A stretch of 64,000 nucleotides of DNA, from assembly GCF_020740795.1 (NCBI RefSeq), contig NC_067295.1, positions 4,898,501-4,962,500 on the forward strand, read 5' to 3'. Source of the stretch: Apus apus (lineage: Eukaryota > Chordata > Aves > Apodiformes > Apodidae). The position numbers and the translations under genes are program-made. Positions 13,580 to 26,400 of this stretch are shown here, piece after piece. Every line of letters begins with the position of its first letter. The first letter of the stretch is position 1. The notes beneath the pieces are model-generated. The model ran no database searches. It was given only the letters and a program-made list of their open reading frames with translations, and was not told the origin of the DNA.

Positions 13580-14112
13580 TCTACAGGGCAGGGCAAAGGG
13601 GGGAGCATGGGTGTGCAAAGTGCGTGAGTGCGCGCGTGTGCGGGAGCACAGGGGGGACAAAGGTTGAGCCGAACCGGTGTGTGCGGGGAGGGTGTGAGCG
13701 GGAGGGGTCGGGCGGGGGGGGGGCAAAGCGGGCGCGGACAGGCGGAGGAGGGGGGTGCAGGGGGAGGGTGGTGCGTGCGTGCGCAGGGTGTGCAAGGGAG
13801 GGGGGGGTGCGCGCAGGGCACCTGTGGAAAGGTGAGTGCAACCAAGTGTTTGCACGGGGAGTCTGCACAGAGAGTGTGCGGGTGCGTGCGGCGGGGTCTG
13901 TCACCCTGCGTGTGCGGCGTGGGGGGTGCAGGGACCGGGGGGGGGCTCTGCCCGGCGGGTGGGCACGCAGGGCTGCGGGCACGCAGGGGGTGTGTGCAGC
14001 GCGTGTGTGCCTGGGGGTTCCGGACAGAGGCTGTGCCTGCGTGCGGGACCTGCGTGTGCAGCGCCCTGAGAGACGAGCCGCCGCCGGGAGGAGCCCGGTC
14101 CGCCGCCGCCCG

Positions 14113-14502
14113 GTGAGTGCTGCCGCACCGGGGGAACGGGGAGGGGATCCGGGGTCTGGGGGCTGCTCGGGACCGGGGATCGCCAGCGCGGCCGCGGAGC
14201 GCGCAACTTTCCCGGGAGCGAGAGGAGTGGCGGCGGGCCCCGGGGCTCTGCCGGGGTGCAGGGGGGACCGCGGTCTCGTCCCCCGTTTCTCCCCCGGAGC
14301 GGCCGGCTCCCGGAGCTCCCCGCCGGCTCCGCCGCCCCTGTCCGGGCCGCTGCCCGTCGAGCCCAGCCGCGCTGCCCAGCGCTCACGGCCGCCTCACAAC
14401 TAAGTTGCCGGGAAGCCATTTCCGACCCTGCACCTTCCCCTAGAAGGGAAAACACTGCCAGGAGCCGGCGCTCATCCCTCCTCTCTGCACCCTCTTTTCC
14501 AG
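14113..14502 (+). other. probable intron in the GPCR 5' UTR
   Basis: A near-perfect donor (GTGAGT at 14113-14118) and a good acceptor (polypyrimidine tract and CTTTTCCAG ending at 14502) bound about 390 bases just upstream of the receptor coding region. If it is used, exon 1 ends at 14112 and exon 2 starts at 14503, 92 bases before the start codon. This rests on splice motifs only. Confidence 0.6.
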
Positions 14503-14524
14503 GCGTGTCTGGTCCCAGTTAAAG

Positions 14525-14569
14525 ATGCCCGGAGCGCTCAGGGCTGCGCGGCAGGCTCTGCCCCATTAG
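14525..14569 (+). promoter_or_regulatory. short upstream ORF in the GPCR leader
   Basis: An ATG with A at -3 opens a 14-residue frame ending in TAG, 25 bases before the receptor ATG. It lies in the predicted second exon, so it should be in the mature mRNA. Upstream ORFs of this kind commonly reduce translation of the main frame; that role is inferred here. Confidence 0.6.
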
Positions 14570-14594
14570 CCCGGGTGCCCGGGGGGGCTCAGCC

Positions 14595-15923
14595 ATGAAT
14601 TCCTCCTCCCCCGCCCCCGGGCCCCCCTCCGGCTCGCTGCAGCTCTGGCAGGAGGAGAACCAGACGCAAGGAGGGCTCTGGAACAGGAGCCAGGAGCTGG
14701 ACTGGGAAGAGCTGGAGCAGATGCTCTTCCTCTTTGTGAAGGAGCCCGTCACCATCAGCCTCACGGCAATGTACCTGGTGTCCTTCGTGGTGGGCTTCGT
14801 GGGCAACATCATGTCCATCAGGGTGCTCACCCGGAAGCGCCAGAGTCGGGTGTCCAGCCTGAGTGCCACCCGCAGCCTCCTCATCAACCTGGCAGTGTGC
14901 GACCTCATGGTGGTGTGTGTCTGCATGCCCATCACCGTGGGCAACCTCATCTACAAAGCCTGGGTGTACGGGGACTTCCTCTGCCGGGCAGTGCCCTTCA
15001 TCCAGGCTGTGTCTGTCTCTGCCAGCGTCCTCAGCCTGACCGTCATCAGCGTGAACCGGTACTACAGCGTGCACAACCCGCTCAACGCCAGGTCTTTCTT
15101 CACCCAGAAACGGATCCTCAGCACCATCCTGGTGGTGTGGTTGTTGTCCTCAGGGATATGCATGCCCCTCATCTTCATGAACAAACGGGATGAGATTGGG
15201 GTGGTGGAGGGCTTGCCTCTGGTGTTTTCCATCTGCAGGGAGATTTGGCCTCAGGAGAGGCTCAAGCAAGCCTACAACTTTCTGCTCTTCTGTGCCCTCT
15301 ACTGCCTGCCGGTCCTGTTCAACATGGTCATCTGCTTCCTGACGGTGCGCCGGCTGTGGAGCCGCAGCAGCCAGCTGAAGGAGAGCACTGCCCTGAACCG
15401 ATCTCTGCCAGCCTCCAGGCTGAAGATCCGGAAGAAGGTAGCGCAGATGGTGGTGGCCCTGGTCCTGCTGTTCGCAATCTCCTGGCTGCCTGTCTACCTG
15501 ATGGACATCTGGATTGATTTCAACATCCCTACATCTTTGCAGGATGTGACTCCTTCTCCTTGGATCCTGCAGCTCAGACCTTTTGCCCAGTGGCTTGGTC
15601 TCACCAATTCCAGTCTCAACCCTATATGTTATTGCTTTGTTGGGAACCTCTACAGGTCAGCCAAGGAAATGAAGAGCAAGTACCACCAAAGAATGGTGTC
15701 TCTCTTTAATTTCTCTCTGTCAGAAGGAACACCCCGTTCCTCGGTCCCAGAGCTGCTCTCTTACCGGAGTCCAATGGAGCCAGCAAGGAAGGGGCTCTCA
15801 ACAACCCCTACCATGGGCAGGAGACTTCAGGGAGGTCACAGCCATAAGAACAAGTGTGGACGCTTGAAGTCCTGCCAGCATCCACCTCTGAACACTGTCT
15901 CCAGTGAGAACACTTCCTTGTGA
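14595..15923 (+). CDS. orphan rhodopsin-class GPCR, peptide-receptor-like
   Basis: This intact, intronless coding region of 442 residues encodes a class A seven-transmembrane receptor of the plasma membrane. The extracellular N terminus carries N-glycosylation sites at N2, N22 and N30. Family landmarks are GN at 70-71 (TM1), LAVCD at 99-103 (TM2), C130 at the start of TM3 with C214 in loop 2 as disulfide partner, W182 (TM4), P239 (TM5), SWLP at 296-299 (TM6) and NPICY at 342-346 (TM7). A basic third loop and a tail of about 90 residues rich in S, T and basic residues follow. Two landmarks are unusual: NRY (154-156) replaces D/ERY, and SWLP replaces CWxP. The overall look is of the peptide-binding beta group. 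I do not recognise the specific receptor or ligand. The ATG at 14595 has G at -3 and is the first in this frame after the predicted acceptor. Confidence 0.92.
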   Translation: MNSSSPAPGPPSGSLQLWQEENQTQGGLWNRSQELDWEELEQMLFLFVKEPVTISLTAMYLVSFVVGFVGNIMSIRVLTRKRQSRVSSLSATRSLLINLAVCDLMVVCVCMPITVGNLIYKAWVYGDFLCRAVPFIQAVSVSASVLSLTVISVNRYYSVHNPLNARSFFTQKRILSTILVVWLLSSGICMPLIFMNKRDEIGVVEGLPLVFSICREIWPQERLKQAYNFLLFCALYCLPVLFNMVICFLTVRRLWSRSSQLKESTALNRSLPASRLKIRKKVAQMVVALVLLFAISWLPVYLMDIWIDFNIPTSLQDVTPSPWILQLRPFAQWLGLTNSSLNPICYCFVGNLYRSAKEMKSKYHQRMVSLFNFSLSEGTPRSSVPELLSYRSPMEPARKGLSTTPTMGRRLQGGHSHKNKCGRLKSCQHPPLNTVSSENTSL

Positions 15924-16468
15924 TTCTGCACAGGAAGTGCACCTCGTACCCTCATCTGCATTTAACAATTCTTTTGAGGTCTTTCTGAACCAGACACTTT
16001 AATGACAGAAAAAACTTTCTTCTAATCGCCCCCACCACCAGTTCAAAAACTGAGACAGGCAAAGAAGCAAACAATGAGAGAAAAAGATGACATATTTTAA
16101 CTAGATCAAGTTTTAAGATAAATGATTTTTACTTGGGACAATCTGCAGCCTGTTTCTCAGTCAGCAGTTGCCTAATTAGATAGATCAGCTTCCCAACGAG
16201 TGGGCTCTCCTCCATCTCTGGATGCAGAGCTGCCATTTGGATACAGCAATGATTTGACTACTTGCTGCTGCTCACCCTGTGCTGATAAAAAGCAGCAAGA
16301 AGCAGCAGCAGCACACTCTGCTCCAAATCCATCGATTGTAGTTGCAAGCAGTGAAGAAACGCTAGAAACTGTTATCATAAAAAGTAACAGTAGTGGAGAA
16401 TTTCACACACTTTACCACTTGAGATTTTATTGTCTGATCATATTGTTTCACTCCTCCATGCAAATAAA
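15924..16468 (+). other. probable 3' UTR of the GPCR gene
   Basis: The first AATAAA after the receptor stop is at 16463-16468, about 540 bases downstream. Another AATAAA-type hexamer occurs near 16,896. No further coding frame is apparent. The actual cleavage site is unknown. Confidence 0.45.
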
Positions 16469-17382
16469 TTCGGATGTGGAGAGACAGTGTTAGAAGTGCT
16501 AAAACAACCACCACCACTCCACATTTGGGAATTTTGAAAATTCAGAAGGGATAATGTGGTCTTGGAGGCAACTTAGAAAATGCACTAGGAAAATATTCTT
16601 TGGGTATTGGCGCTCTCTCTTACAGCTATGTTCCTGCAGGTGGAGTGGAAAGAACTGGGCATCTATTAACATGATTTGCACTTGAAAAACCAGCTCTTCT
16701 TCAGCTGTGTACCAAACAAAGTCAATGGCATGTGAAACTAAAAATGAAAAGGCTTTATAGCTAGTGAAACCAGAATCAACTAATGCAATGTTATTTAACT
16801 GGGAAGGAGAGAATCAAAGTGTTAGCTTTTCCTGAGGATCAGAAGTAGGTTAAAACCTATTTCTTCCATCATCTCCTTTAAAGGAGGCTTTGAGAAATAA
16901 ATTGTATGGTTTTATTATGTTAGCATTGAAATGCCCCACTAAAGCTTGTGAATCATATCGTGCTGCTCACTGGATCTGTATTCATAAAGAAAAGAAACTT
17001 TTCTCCCAAAGATCTCAAAGTGAAAATACATCAGGACCAGGCAACAGGAAAGAAAGAAAATAAATACATGTCCCAAAAGTCTGGAATGCAACTAGAGATC
17101 AGCCCCTTCCCCATGCCTGCCCAATGCTATGTGGGTGGGATGCACACTGATGTCCCCTGATGCCAGGGGTACAGGTACATGTGTCCCAGTGCAGCAGCCC
17201 CAGAACAAACACAGGAACCTTCCTGGGAGAGGATTGTGCATTTAATGAAACTCGGGCTTTTGAGGGCTGGGGGTTTTTGGTTTGGGGTTTTTTTTGTAAT
17301 TATTACCTAACAAAGGAATGACGTTCTGAGAAACCCAAGACTCAAATAATATCCTCCTGCATCTCAGAAAGCCTTTTGCTCA

Positions 17383-17407
17383 CAAAAAAAAAAAACAAAA
17401 CAAAACA
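17383..17407. repeat. A-rich run
   Basis: A run of A passes into CAAAA units. This is low-complexity sequence. Confidence 0.85.
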
Positions 17408-20400
17408 ACACTAGAGATGAAAAACAGCCATTCAACTCAACACGATTCCCACCTTTGTAATGATCACTCAACAACGTTTTCTGTTAACAATGATCTGCCT
17501 GGGAAACAGAAGATTCCTCCTTAACTGGCAGTGCCATCAACAATTTATAACCTTTTTTTCTGTGAATGAGAAAGAAATTACAACTACCCAGATGTACTTT
17601 GGGTGAGAAATGGCTTTGATGTGTTCTGGGAGATGAAAACATCTGAATTTTTGCAGGTGATACAGAAGTGTACTGCTTGATCTTTTAGTAGCTGTGGAGA
17701 AAAGCCTGTGAAGATTTTATTTCCTCTTTCAATACATGTTTTTAGGGCTTGCAAAATGCACCAGGCTGAGGAGCATTAAAAGCTTGCTCCAAATGACCAC
17801 TGACTCCAGGTCCTAGAAACAAATGAACTCCACCTCCAGACCAGATGCGACACAATACTGAAACTTCCCCACATTGCCCTGGCCAATGTATTTAATCCTG
17901 CCTTGAATAAGCCACAAAGAAAGCACCATGGAGATGCCAGCTCTGTCCCATATGGTGGCCTGGCCCTGAAAATGGCCAGGATGAAATGATGCCATCAAAG
18001 GTGCAAGAAATCCACATTTTAAAGAATCCCAGAGGAGAAGGACTGTTTTTTCTCAGCTCAAGAACTGTTACCTGGGTCCTACTCTGAAAATTCTCCACAC
18101 TTTCCATGGAGGAAGAAATACCAGGGACTGTGTGTTCCCCTGAACGTGCTGGTGCCTTTCCCTCCTGATGCAAATGCTCACGCCTTTCTCCAGCCCCACA
18201 GCACTCCTGACCACCAAGATACACTGTGGCAAGGGCCACTTCCACTGGGCAAGGTCATCTCCTCTTCACACTTTAAGATGTATTTTTCAGTTTCATTCAG
18301 TGTTCCTGATTTCCTATAATAAAGTCAAGTTGCTCACTTTAACCTCTTCTGTCTTCCTGGGTCACTCTCTCCCTATCCCCACAGCTCCAACCACTTCTCC
18401 ATTACTTCTATAGCAAAATCTCCCCCTGCCTCTCCCTGTTATCACTCTTTGCCTGCAGATTCCCCTCGCTCTAACAACTCATTCATGTCTTTGCTCCTCT
18501 GATGAAAAGTCCCTCCCTGCCCTGCTGGCTCCTCTCGTGCTGCAGCCACCTGTCTGCACCGGCAGCACCGGTTTCTTCAGCACAGCGTCCCCGACGGCTG
18601 CCAGGTAGTCATGAATTTCGGTCCCCATCACCCAAGGGTAAGTGAGAAGCAGTGACGTCAATTTGAAAGCCACACAGCATCCCGTGTGTGCCCGGGCTCT
18701 AGAAGTGATTTTATTAACCTGTGTAACTCAGCAGTGCCTGGGTGACTCACGCTGGCTCTCAGGGAGGTGAAACCTCAGCGTTTGGGAAAGGGGCTTTTTT
18801 CCCCTTCTATCTGATAAAATGTCTCCTTAGATTTAGGGCTGAGGAGACATCTGAGGGCCCTTCAGGCCACACAAGCTGCTTGTTTCATATGGCAGGATCT
18901 TTGACTGGCATTCAAGGGACTCCTTTGAAGGATGCGGAGCAGCCACGGCTCTGGCTGGTGAACACAGATGGTTTCCTCAAAGGAGCTCAGGCTGAACATC
19001 TCACACTAGATGTGTGGTGCAGGATGTCTGTTTCTCTCTAAATGCACCCAGGCAGACTGGAAATGTGAATTTTTACATGTCTCGAGGACAATGTTTTCCT
19101 GTGGCAATGCTGCTAATGCCTCTCAGTGTCACTCTTCCCCCCACAGGTCTTTCTTCTGTGCTTTATCATTTGAATCAATATCAGCATTTTACCACATTAC
19201 CAAAATTGGACATTTGAAACAGCTTTACTTGAATCCCTTTGCTGTGGTAAGACTACAGAGAGTTGCTTGTTTGGTAACTCGCTCTGGGAATATCCCATGA
19301 TCTGTTCTTGTACTGTCAGAACTGTCTCAAAGAAGCTACAGGTTTTTCTGCCTTTGAGCCACTGGAGAGATGAAAAAAGAGAATCTTTTGTATGAGGTAT
19401 CATAGAGGTACATAAGATCACGACTGGTACTAAACCCCCTCATATGGGGAATGATGAACCACTTATAAGTTTCTTATAATAAAATACCCAGGGGAAGCCA
19501 GTCAAAGGATCAGTTAGCATGTGTAGGGACACAGCAGCACCTTTTCTCACACCTCGAGCAAAAGCTGAGCTCATGGGCAGAGGAGATGGTGAGGACTGAA
19601 AAAATAAAAAGGATTCAAGAGGAGAATGGGCTTTTCACAGCAGAAAGGGTCATTAGGGGCTATTAAAGACAACAACGCAACTTCTGGCATAGAGGCCATT
19701 GGGTGTATAACCTATCATTTTCACTTTGGCTCCTTCCCAGGACACATGCTACCAGCCACCACTGGGAGCAGGGTGCTGGGCTGAGCATCATCTGGTCTAT
19801 TTGGTACCTCTTTCCTACATCCCTATGCAAAAAAAGCTCCACATTAGTCTGAGTCCTGTTTTAAAGAGCTGGGGGATAGGAGGGGGTGATTTCAGACCTG
19901 GCATCATTTGATCAGCAGGAAGACTTTGCAGGACACAGGCACCTGGAGGTAGAACACATGAATGCTGACAGCACAGGCTGAGAAATGCTTGTTCAGTCAC
20001 TGGCAGAGCCAGAGCTGAGCAGTCCCAGTGGATGGTGCATGGTGCCCACTCCAGAGCAACACAGCAGAAACAACAGATCTGTCCTTCTTCCAGTATTTAT
20101 CAGCCCTCTTGTTGGGTCAGCACCTTCACTGCAAGAGCCCAGAGAGAAGAATGTCCTCCAAAGGGACAGTCCTCCCTGATGGTATTTTACAGTCTTATTG
20201 ATGCTGGGACTCAAACTAGGACAGGAGCTGCCTGGTGAGATACCTGCAACACCAGCAGCTCCCAGCACAGTTGCTGTGTGTCCTCCCACATTCATCCCAC
20301 CACAGCACATCCCATACCCAAACACCTGAGCCTTCCTGACTTGAAATATCCACAGGAAGTGGGAGAGTGCAGGAGTTACCTGGGTTTCCAGTGTGTTGTG

Positions 20401-23400
20401 ATGGTAAAGAACCACAGAACTATCAGTGTGAATTTTATAGGAAAAAAATCAGTGCAGCTCAGTTTACCTTTGTGATTATTTTCAGTGGGAAGATAAATCA
20501 CCAGGCACTGTTAGAAGAACAAATAAGAGAGCAGCTACCAGCAGGTACTACCAAAAAGATCGCTGGAGCCCTCTGGGAAAGTACTGCTAGCCTGGCACAT
20601 ATGAGAATCTTGTCTTGACTTTTCCAGACTTTTTGGGAATGACTGACTACTGCTTAGGTCTGCCCCACGGGCACAGGAATTCCAGTTGTTGCTTTCTCTG
20701 CCTGCTAAACATCTCTAGGTAAAATTCCAGGACTAAGAGCTGACACAACAGAGCTGTAAAGTCAATGCAGTCTCATGCCTGTCCCCAAGCTTCCCTGCCA
20801 GCCCGTGGTGGAGGCTCCTGGCTGCCCTGATTTAATTTCAAAATATTGCAGCAATAAAGGTGGATTCAGAACTTTCAGAAAACATCTTTTCAGGTGAGAA
20901 ATCTACACCAGTCTTCCTGGTGGTGTCTCCTGTTGACTGCAAGAAACCCCCTGAAGATATCAGTGCCTGGAGCTCACCAGTGAAGAGCTGGCTCAGGACT
21001 GCCAGAGCAGGAGACACCAATTCCCTGGTGATTTTCCTTACTACATGGGGAACATCTCATGGAGCTGCGATAAGACCTTTGATGTTAAATGCTTTCTATG
21101 CCAAATCTTTTCCCTCTTACATCTTTACACCCCAAGACAACTGGTTTATGTTGCAAACTGGGGGAGGAAATTACCCAAGGAGACTTTAGTTCAAAAAATA
21201 CAAATTAAATCTTTCTGCATCTGAAAGATCCAGGAATTAGTAGCTTATCCCTATATGCCTTATCCCCATCTCTGAGTTTTTATGATAACAGCCAGATACT
21301 GTGGAGCACAAAATGCTGTGTGCACTCCAGGATAAAATCACCAAACTTTAACCCTTCCTTACCCAGGCAGGTGTTTCCTAGCCACCACTCTGCCAGGCTC
21401 TCTGGCCCCAACGAGCAGTCAGCACTGCTGAGGGCCAGACCCTGCCTCTCCCTGTGCCTGGCAGCTTGACCCGCCCCTGCCAGAGGTGGCTTTTTGGTGC
21501 CTGGACGAGCTAAAGACCCTCAAACTCCACACCTCCAAACACCGAGGACCACAAGCTCAAGCAGAGCCACCAGGGACAACTCCCAGGCTGGTTCCTCTGC
21601 TCCATGAAACAGGCTTGACCACAACCTGGGGGATCTGTTGCACTGGGCTGGTGCAGCCTGGGGACACTGAAGTATTGATTCAACTATCTGAACGATTCCC
21701 ATTTCTAGTCACCACGGGGAGGCTGAGCTTGTGGAGAGCAGCTGTGAGGACCTGCTGACCACAAGCTGAAGATGCTCCAGCATCTCTGGGTGGCTGCACA
21801 GGTGGGCTGCTCCCCCAGGGCTACACAGGCTTTGCCTTTCTGCATTTTCTATTTGAGATGTTTTCATTCAACCCTTGCCTTCCTCTCCTCAGCCATTCAC
21901 CGGGGGAATGGAGCTGCTGAATTCAACAGCTGTATGAATAGGTCTTTAAGCAGATGGATCCTATTACCTGGTGCTCACAAGTCATGAGCTTGTTATTTCT
22001 CAGCGTGAGGAAGGAAAAGGTAGCAAAATATTCAGGAAACAAGCTAAAGAATAAAAAGGAGGATGAAAGGAAATACAGGCAGTGAAATGAAACAATTTTA
22101 AGGCAGTTAGCTGGGAAGAAATAGAGCTGCCAAGGATATTAAAGCTCTCACACACCTGCTAATCTCTCCAGATAAAGGGCTGACTGGCTAAACTAATAAC
22201 ACTATTATGTCCACAGTAATCATACCAGAGGCAGCCCAAGGATCTCAAAAAGCCACGTGCCTGGAGTAAGACAACTTCCAGCAGAGCCAGCAGCAAGTTA
22301 AGTGGGCCCTGCACCTGAGATGTCAGTGTAATTGCTGAGTGGCTGTGACTCAGAAACCTCCCTAATTGCCTCTCTCAGCTGAGAACTGAACCTGATTTCC
22401 TAAGGCTCCATCCAGCACTTTTGCCTTTTCAGACTGTTCTCCTGCGCTCTGGGTAGCACAGGAGAAAACAAGAAGCTCCTACACAGCCCCACAGCACAGA
22501 TCAGTATTCAGAGTGGGCTGACTCATAAAGTCTTCACAAAGGCTGGGATGTTCTTCAAAAGCTAATGGAACAATGTGGACTCTGGCAGCAGTGCCAGAGT
22601 GAAAAGAAAAGGATGTGCAACAGCAAAAGTGTCAGAAATCCTTCTCCAGAATCCTTGTGGCAGGGACAAAGCTGCAGTCTTCTTCTCCTCAAGCAGGAGG
22701 AGAAATAGGCTGGGATGAGCAGTCCCCGTGGTGACCCTGGCACATGGGGAGGAAGTGCCGAGGTGCATCCAGGCAACAACAGGAAAGGATGATCAAGAGT
22801 TTGGGCAAAACTGGTTTTGATGCTGTTGCTCCTGCAGGTTCCTGAGTGCCCAGAGAGGTGGTGGGGCTGCTGCCTCCTCCACAGCAGGGCAGTGTGCACA
22901 GGTTATCTGCTGCCCAAAAACATGCAGCTCCTGCTTCTCTGCCACTCCCTCTCCACACTGTTGACTTTGGCAGAGTTTCTTCTGATTTATACCAGCAGGA
23001 GATTAGAGTGAAGCCCACAGTGGATGAACACTGTCAGGGTGAGGCTGCTGTCACATCAGCTACTGTAATTCCATTGACTTAATGGATCTACTCTTAATTT
23101 ACAAGTTAGAGCTGGATCCAGCACCAGAGGCTGACTACAAAGGTGTCATTTTTATACAGTCAGTTTTATATCTGAAAGAAATACCACATTAGATCTTTCC
23201 AAGAGGTCTGAGCTGCAACATATTCATTTTTCTCCCTGCAGAAAAGTGAAATTCTCAGTAATGTTTTCAGGTTAGCTTCGCATCTCAAGGTTGGGTATTT
23301 TTCAACCATCTTATTGTTCCACACTGGCCAAAATGGGCAAATGTATCCTCCAGAGAGTCCTCCAGCAATTTGTTGCAAGGGGTATGAAGCCCCTTCCTGA

Positions 23401-26400
23401 GATTGTCATTTGCTGGGAACAACAGAGCATCCTGATGCTGTGCAGCCTCTTGCAGTGAAAATTAAGATAATGAAGAATAAAGTAGTTTACATCTATATGG
23501 GCTTTTCTTATATACTTCAGAAATAAGGGATGTTACACAATTCCCAGCCAACAACAATGCAGGTATATAAAATAAAAAACACCTTAGTTGTTTCAAAATT
23601 CAGTGAATATCCATGTGACCACCAGCTGTGAATGGAAATTCGTGGCTTAATCAATATCATGTCACAGAGAACCAACTGCAGGAGAGTGAAACGGACCTAC
23701 ACAGACACACATCCCAGGAGGAAACCACATCCACAGCAGCCACATGTCCACATCTGCAATAACAGTGCAGGAAAAGTGTGTAGGGTGGGAAAGTCTTTGC
23801 TCTCAAGTAAAATCACAAAATATTCTTCTTGATCTCATCTCCCTAATTCCCTTTCTGAAGTCCAGGCAGGACAGCCAGCCCAGAAACTAGAAAGCTGCCA
23901 AAATTGTCATAGAAACTGTAAAGCTTTTCTGCCAGGCACAGTGCCAGAACTGGAAGCCAGAATTCCTAGCAACAGCAAACAACTCTTTCCCCAGGCTTTT
24001 GCTCCATCAAGCAAAAAGTGAAACTTGGGAAAATGAGGGGCAGTGATGGATGCAGGGGTCTGGGAAGTGGTAACAGAGTAGCTCCCCTTTCTCCATGCCC
24101 AAGGGAAGCCAAGAGGGACACAGGGAAAGCGCCTCCCTCCAGGTTTGGTCGGCTGCAAGGGTTCAATGCAACTGAACCAGAAGACCTAACATTTCTTATC
24201 TGCAGACTTGAAGCTGTTACACAAAACACTAAACCAGACAGGCAACCAGGGGCATTCTTTGCTGCCTGCTCTCCTAGTGTGGTAGTGTGGCCAATAACCT
24301 GTAGGTTCCTCTCACCTTGGCAATCAGAAGTGACTGGAGGATGTGTCTCAGGGCATGGCACCTTCTGATGAAGGTCCATATCCTGCCCTGTGGGAGCAGA
24401 GATGGTAAGAAGGACTCAAAAGGAGTGAGAAAGAGAAAATTAGTGTTTCATTTTTGCTGATAAGCTCAAGCATGTTCAGTCAAGCAGACTGTGCCCATGG
24501 GAAATGTTTTGATAGATTATTGTAGTTGTTGGTTTATTTTTTCTCCCAAGTCCTCTCTCAACTGTGAGAAAAGTTAAGCTTTTTTTTATTATTCCTTGGC
24601 ACGCTGTGCTGGAATAAGAGCAATCTGCAAATAAAGGGGTGAGATAATGGAGTATGACCCTGAACAAAGAGCTGGACACATACAGAGTGGAGAACAGCTT
24701 AGACTGTGAAGCAGCAAGAAAGAACAGAGATGAAGTATCCTTTGGTGAGCACAGGGAACTACATGAATTGGTTGTACCCTGTATGCCTGTCCCATTAGCA
24801 TGTGATGGCCTGCCACTCATCCAGGGGAAGGGGAGACCAACTGGCTTTGGCAGACCTGACTGTCCTTTCCACCAGCTCCTCAAATGGAGGATGCCAAGCG
24901 ACTCCCCTCACGCCTCCCTCCTACCACCACACGAGCTGGGGTTTGACTCCCCTCAGTCCTGCCGTCCCTGAGGAGATGCTGGGAGCCTGGTCCCTCAAGC
25001 TCCAGAGCCCAAGGCTTCAGTCCAGGGAAGGACTGGCTGGAGCTGTACCCTGCAGGGACTGGGTGCACAAAGGAAATGCTATCTGCATACATTTGAAAGT
25101 ATGGGATTCAAATTTGTCCTTTCTTTGCTCCTATTTTTATTGCTAGCCGTTTCAATTATACAAATTAGGTTTTCCCTTGTCTTGTCCCCAGAGAGTCAAT
25201 GCATTAAACAAAACATTAAAATATACTCATAATCATGGAAACTCTCTCATATATATTTATAGTCTCTGAATTACTGGCATTAATGCAGAAGTGGTTTCTC
25301 TGTGCTTATCTCTTCTCACTGCTTCTGTATTCAAAATATACAGCACACAAAAGATAAACACATTGAAATTACCCATCCATTAACACATCTGCCATCCAGA
25401 AACAAATGAAAGGAACAAATTTACAAGGAAAGCCAGTGAAGGATACAAACACAATTATGGTCATGTGTCTCCACCACTGTCTGATCATTAAGGACAACTA
25501 TAAGGGAATCAAGCCTCACTCCGAAGACTCTGGCTACTCAGGGGGTGTTTCCAATGTGAGAAGCACAAAAAAAGAGCAAGGCAGAAAACTCACAGTGACC
25601 CAGGGCACACAGGCTGGCTTGTCACCTGTATGTAGGTCAGGAGCCTCCCAGAAATACTGGAGGGGACTATGAGTAAAGAAGACAGAAGTTAGAGTGTATT
25701 TTCGATGGTTGCACCCAAAATACTTCCCATTTTCAGTGAGAAATAAGACACCAAGAGCAGCCCTCAGCCTTGCTCTGCAGGAGAGGAGGGTAAGAAAGGA
25801 TTAAGGTGCTCAGTGCTTCTCAGCACCAGCAGACAGAGCAGCCACCATTTGCTCCAACCCCTCTGTCACTCTCGAGCTCCTGAAGATGTGCTCAGCCCCA
25901 GTTCAGTGCTGCATTCACAGACCAAGCTGTGCCCTGTCCCAGTGCCTCCCTGAGAGCCATGAGATGGTTGCAGACCATCTCACAGCCTCCAGCAGCTGTA
26001 GAGCCCACAGTAGCTCCCTCTAAACAATACCTAAAGTGATAGAAAATTACCTCTACTACACGAGTCTTGCCCCCTTCTCACATTCCCTTTGCCTTTCTGT
26101 TTTTCCTGGGAAGGAATTGCTGCAGCTTTCTCCCTGGGTGGGAAGAGTCAGACCCAGGGTACCTAATGAAGGATCCAGCCTCTTTCAAGCACCAAAACAT
26201 AGACACAAACCCTTCAACACATCACCAGGCTGGGGAATCTTTACAACCCCTTGAATAGCCCCAACCCTGCACAGCTTTCCTTCAAAGACCTTTGAATTCT
26301 AAGGCAGGAGATGCTCTCCAGCTCACCAGCTCGACAATCCGAGTTATTAAGAAGCCCTCAGCCTCCAGATTCCATTTCAGACTGATGCTTTGTGCTGCTG

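Larger units (their letters stand above)
13380..14600 (+). promoter_or_regulatory. CpG island, probable promoter of the GPCR gene
   Basis: The sequence becomes GC-rich and CpG-dense from about 13.38 kb up to the receptor start codon. It includes a TG/CG repeat, long G-runs and a strong 5' splice donor (CCCG then GTGAGT at 14113). This is typical of a vertebrate CpG-island promoter with a non-coding first exon. The transcription start cannot be placed exactly, and no TATA box was noticed. Confidence 0.75.

Noticed and set aside
13160-14455. Several long open frames on both strands in the receptor CpG island, up to 285 residues
   Set aside because: They are low in complexity (P/A/H/T or G/C/R/V repeats), overlap each other on both strands and arise from stop-poor GC-rich repeats. 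None shows a protein family.
14897-15517. Plus-strand frames overlapping the receptor in another phase
   Set aside because: Shadows of the receptor coding region, which alone shows the seven-transmembrane signature.
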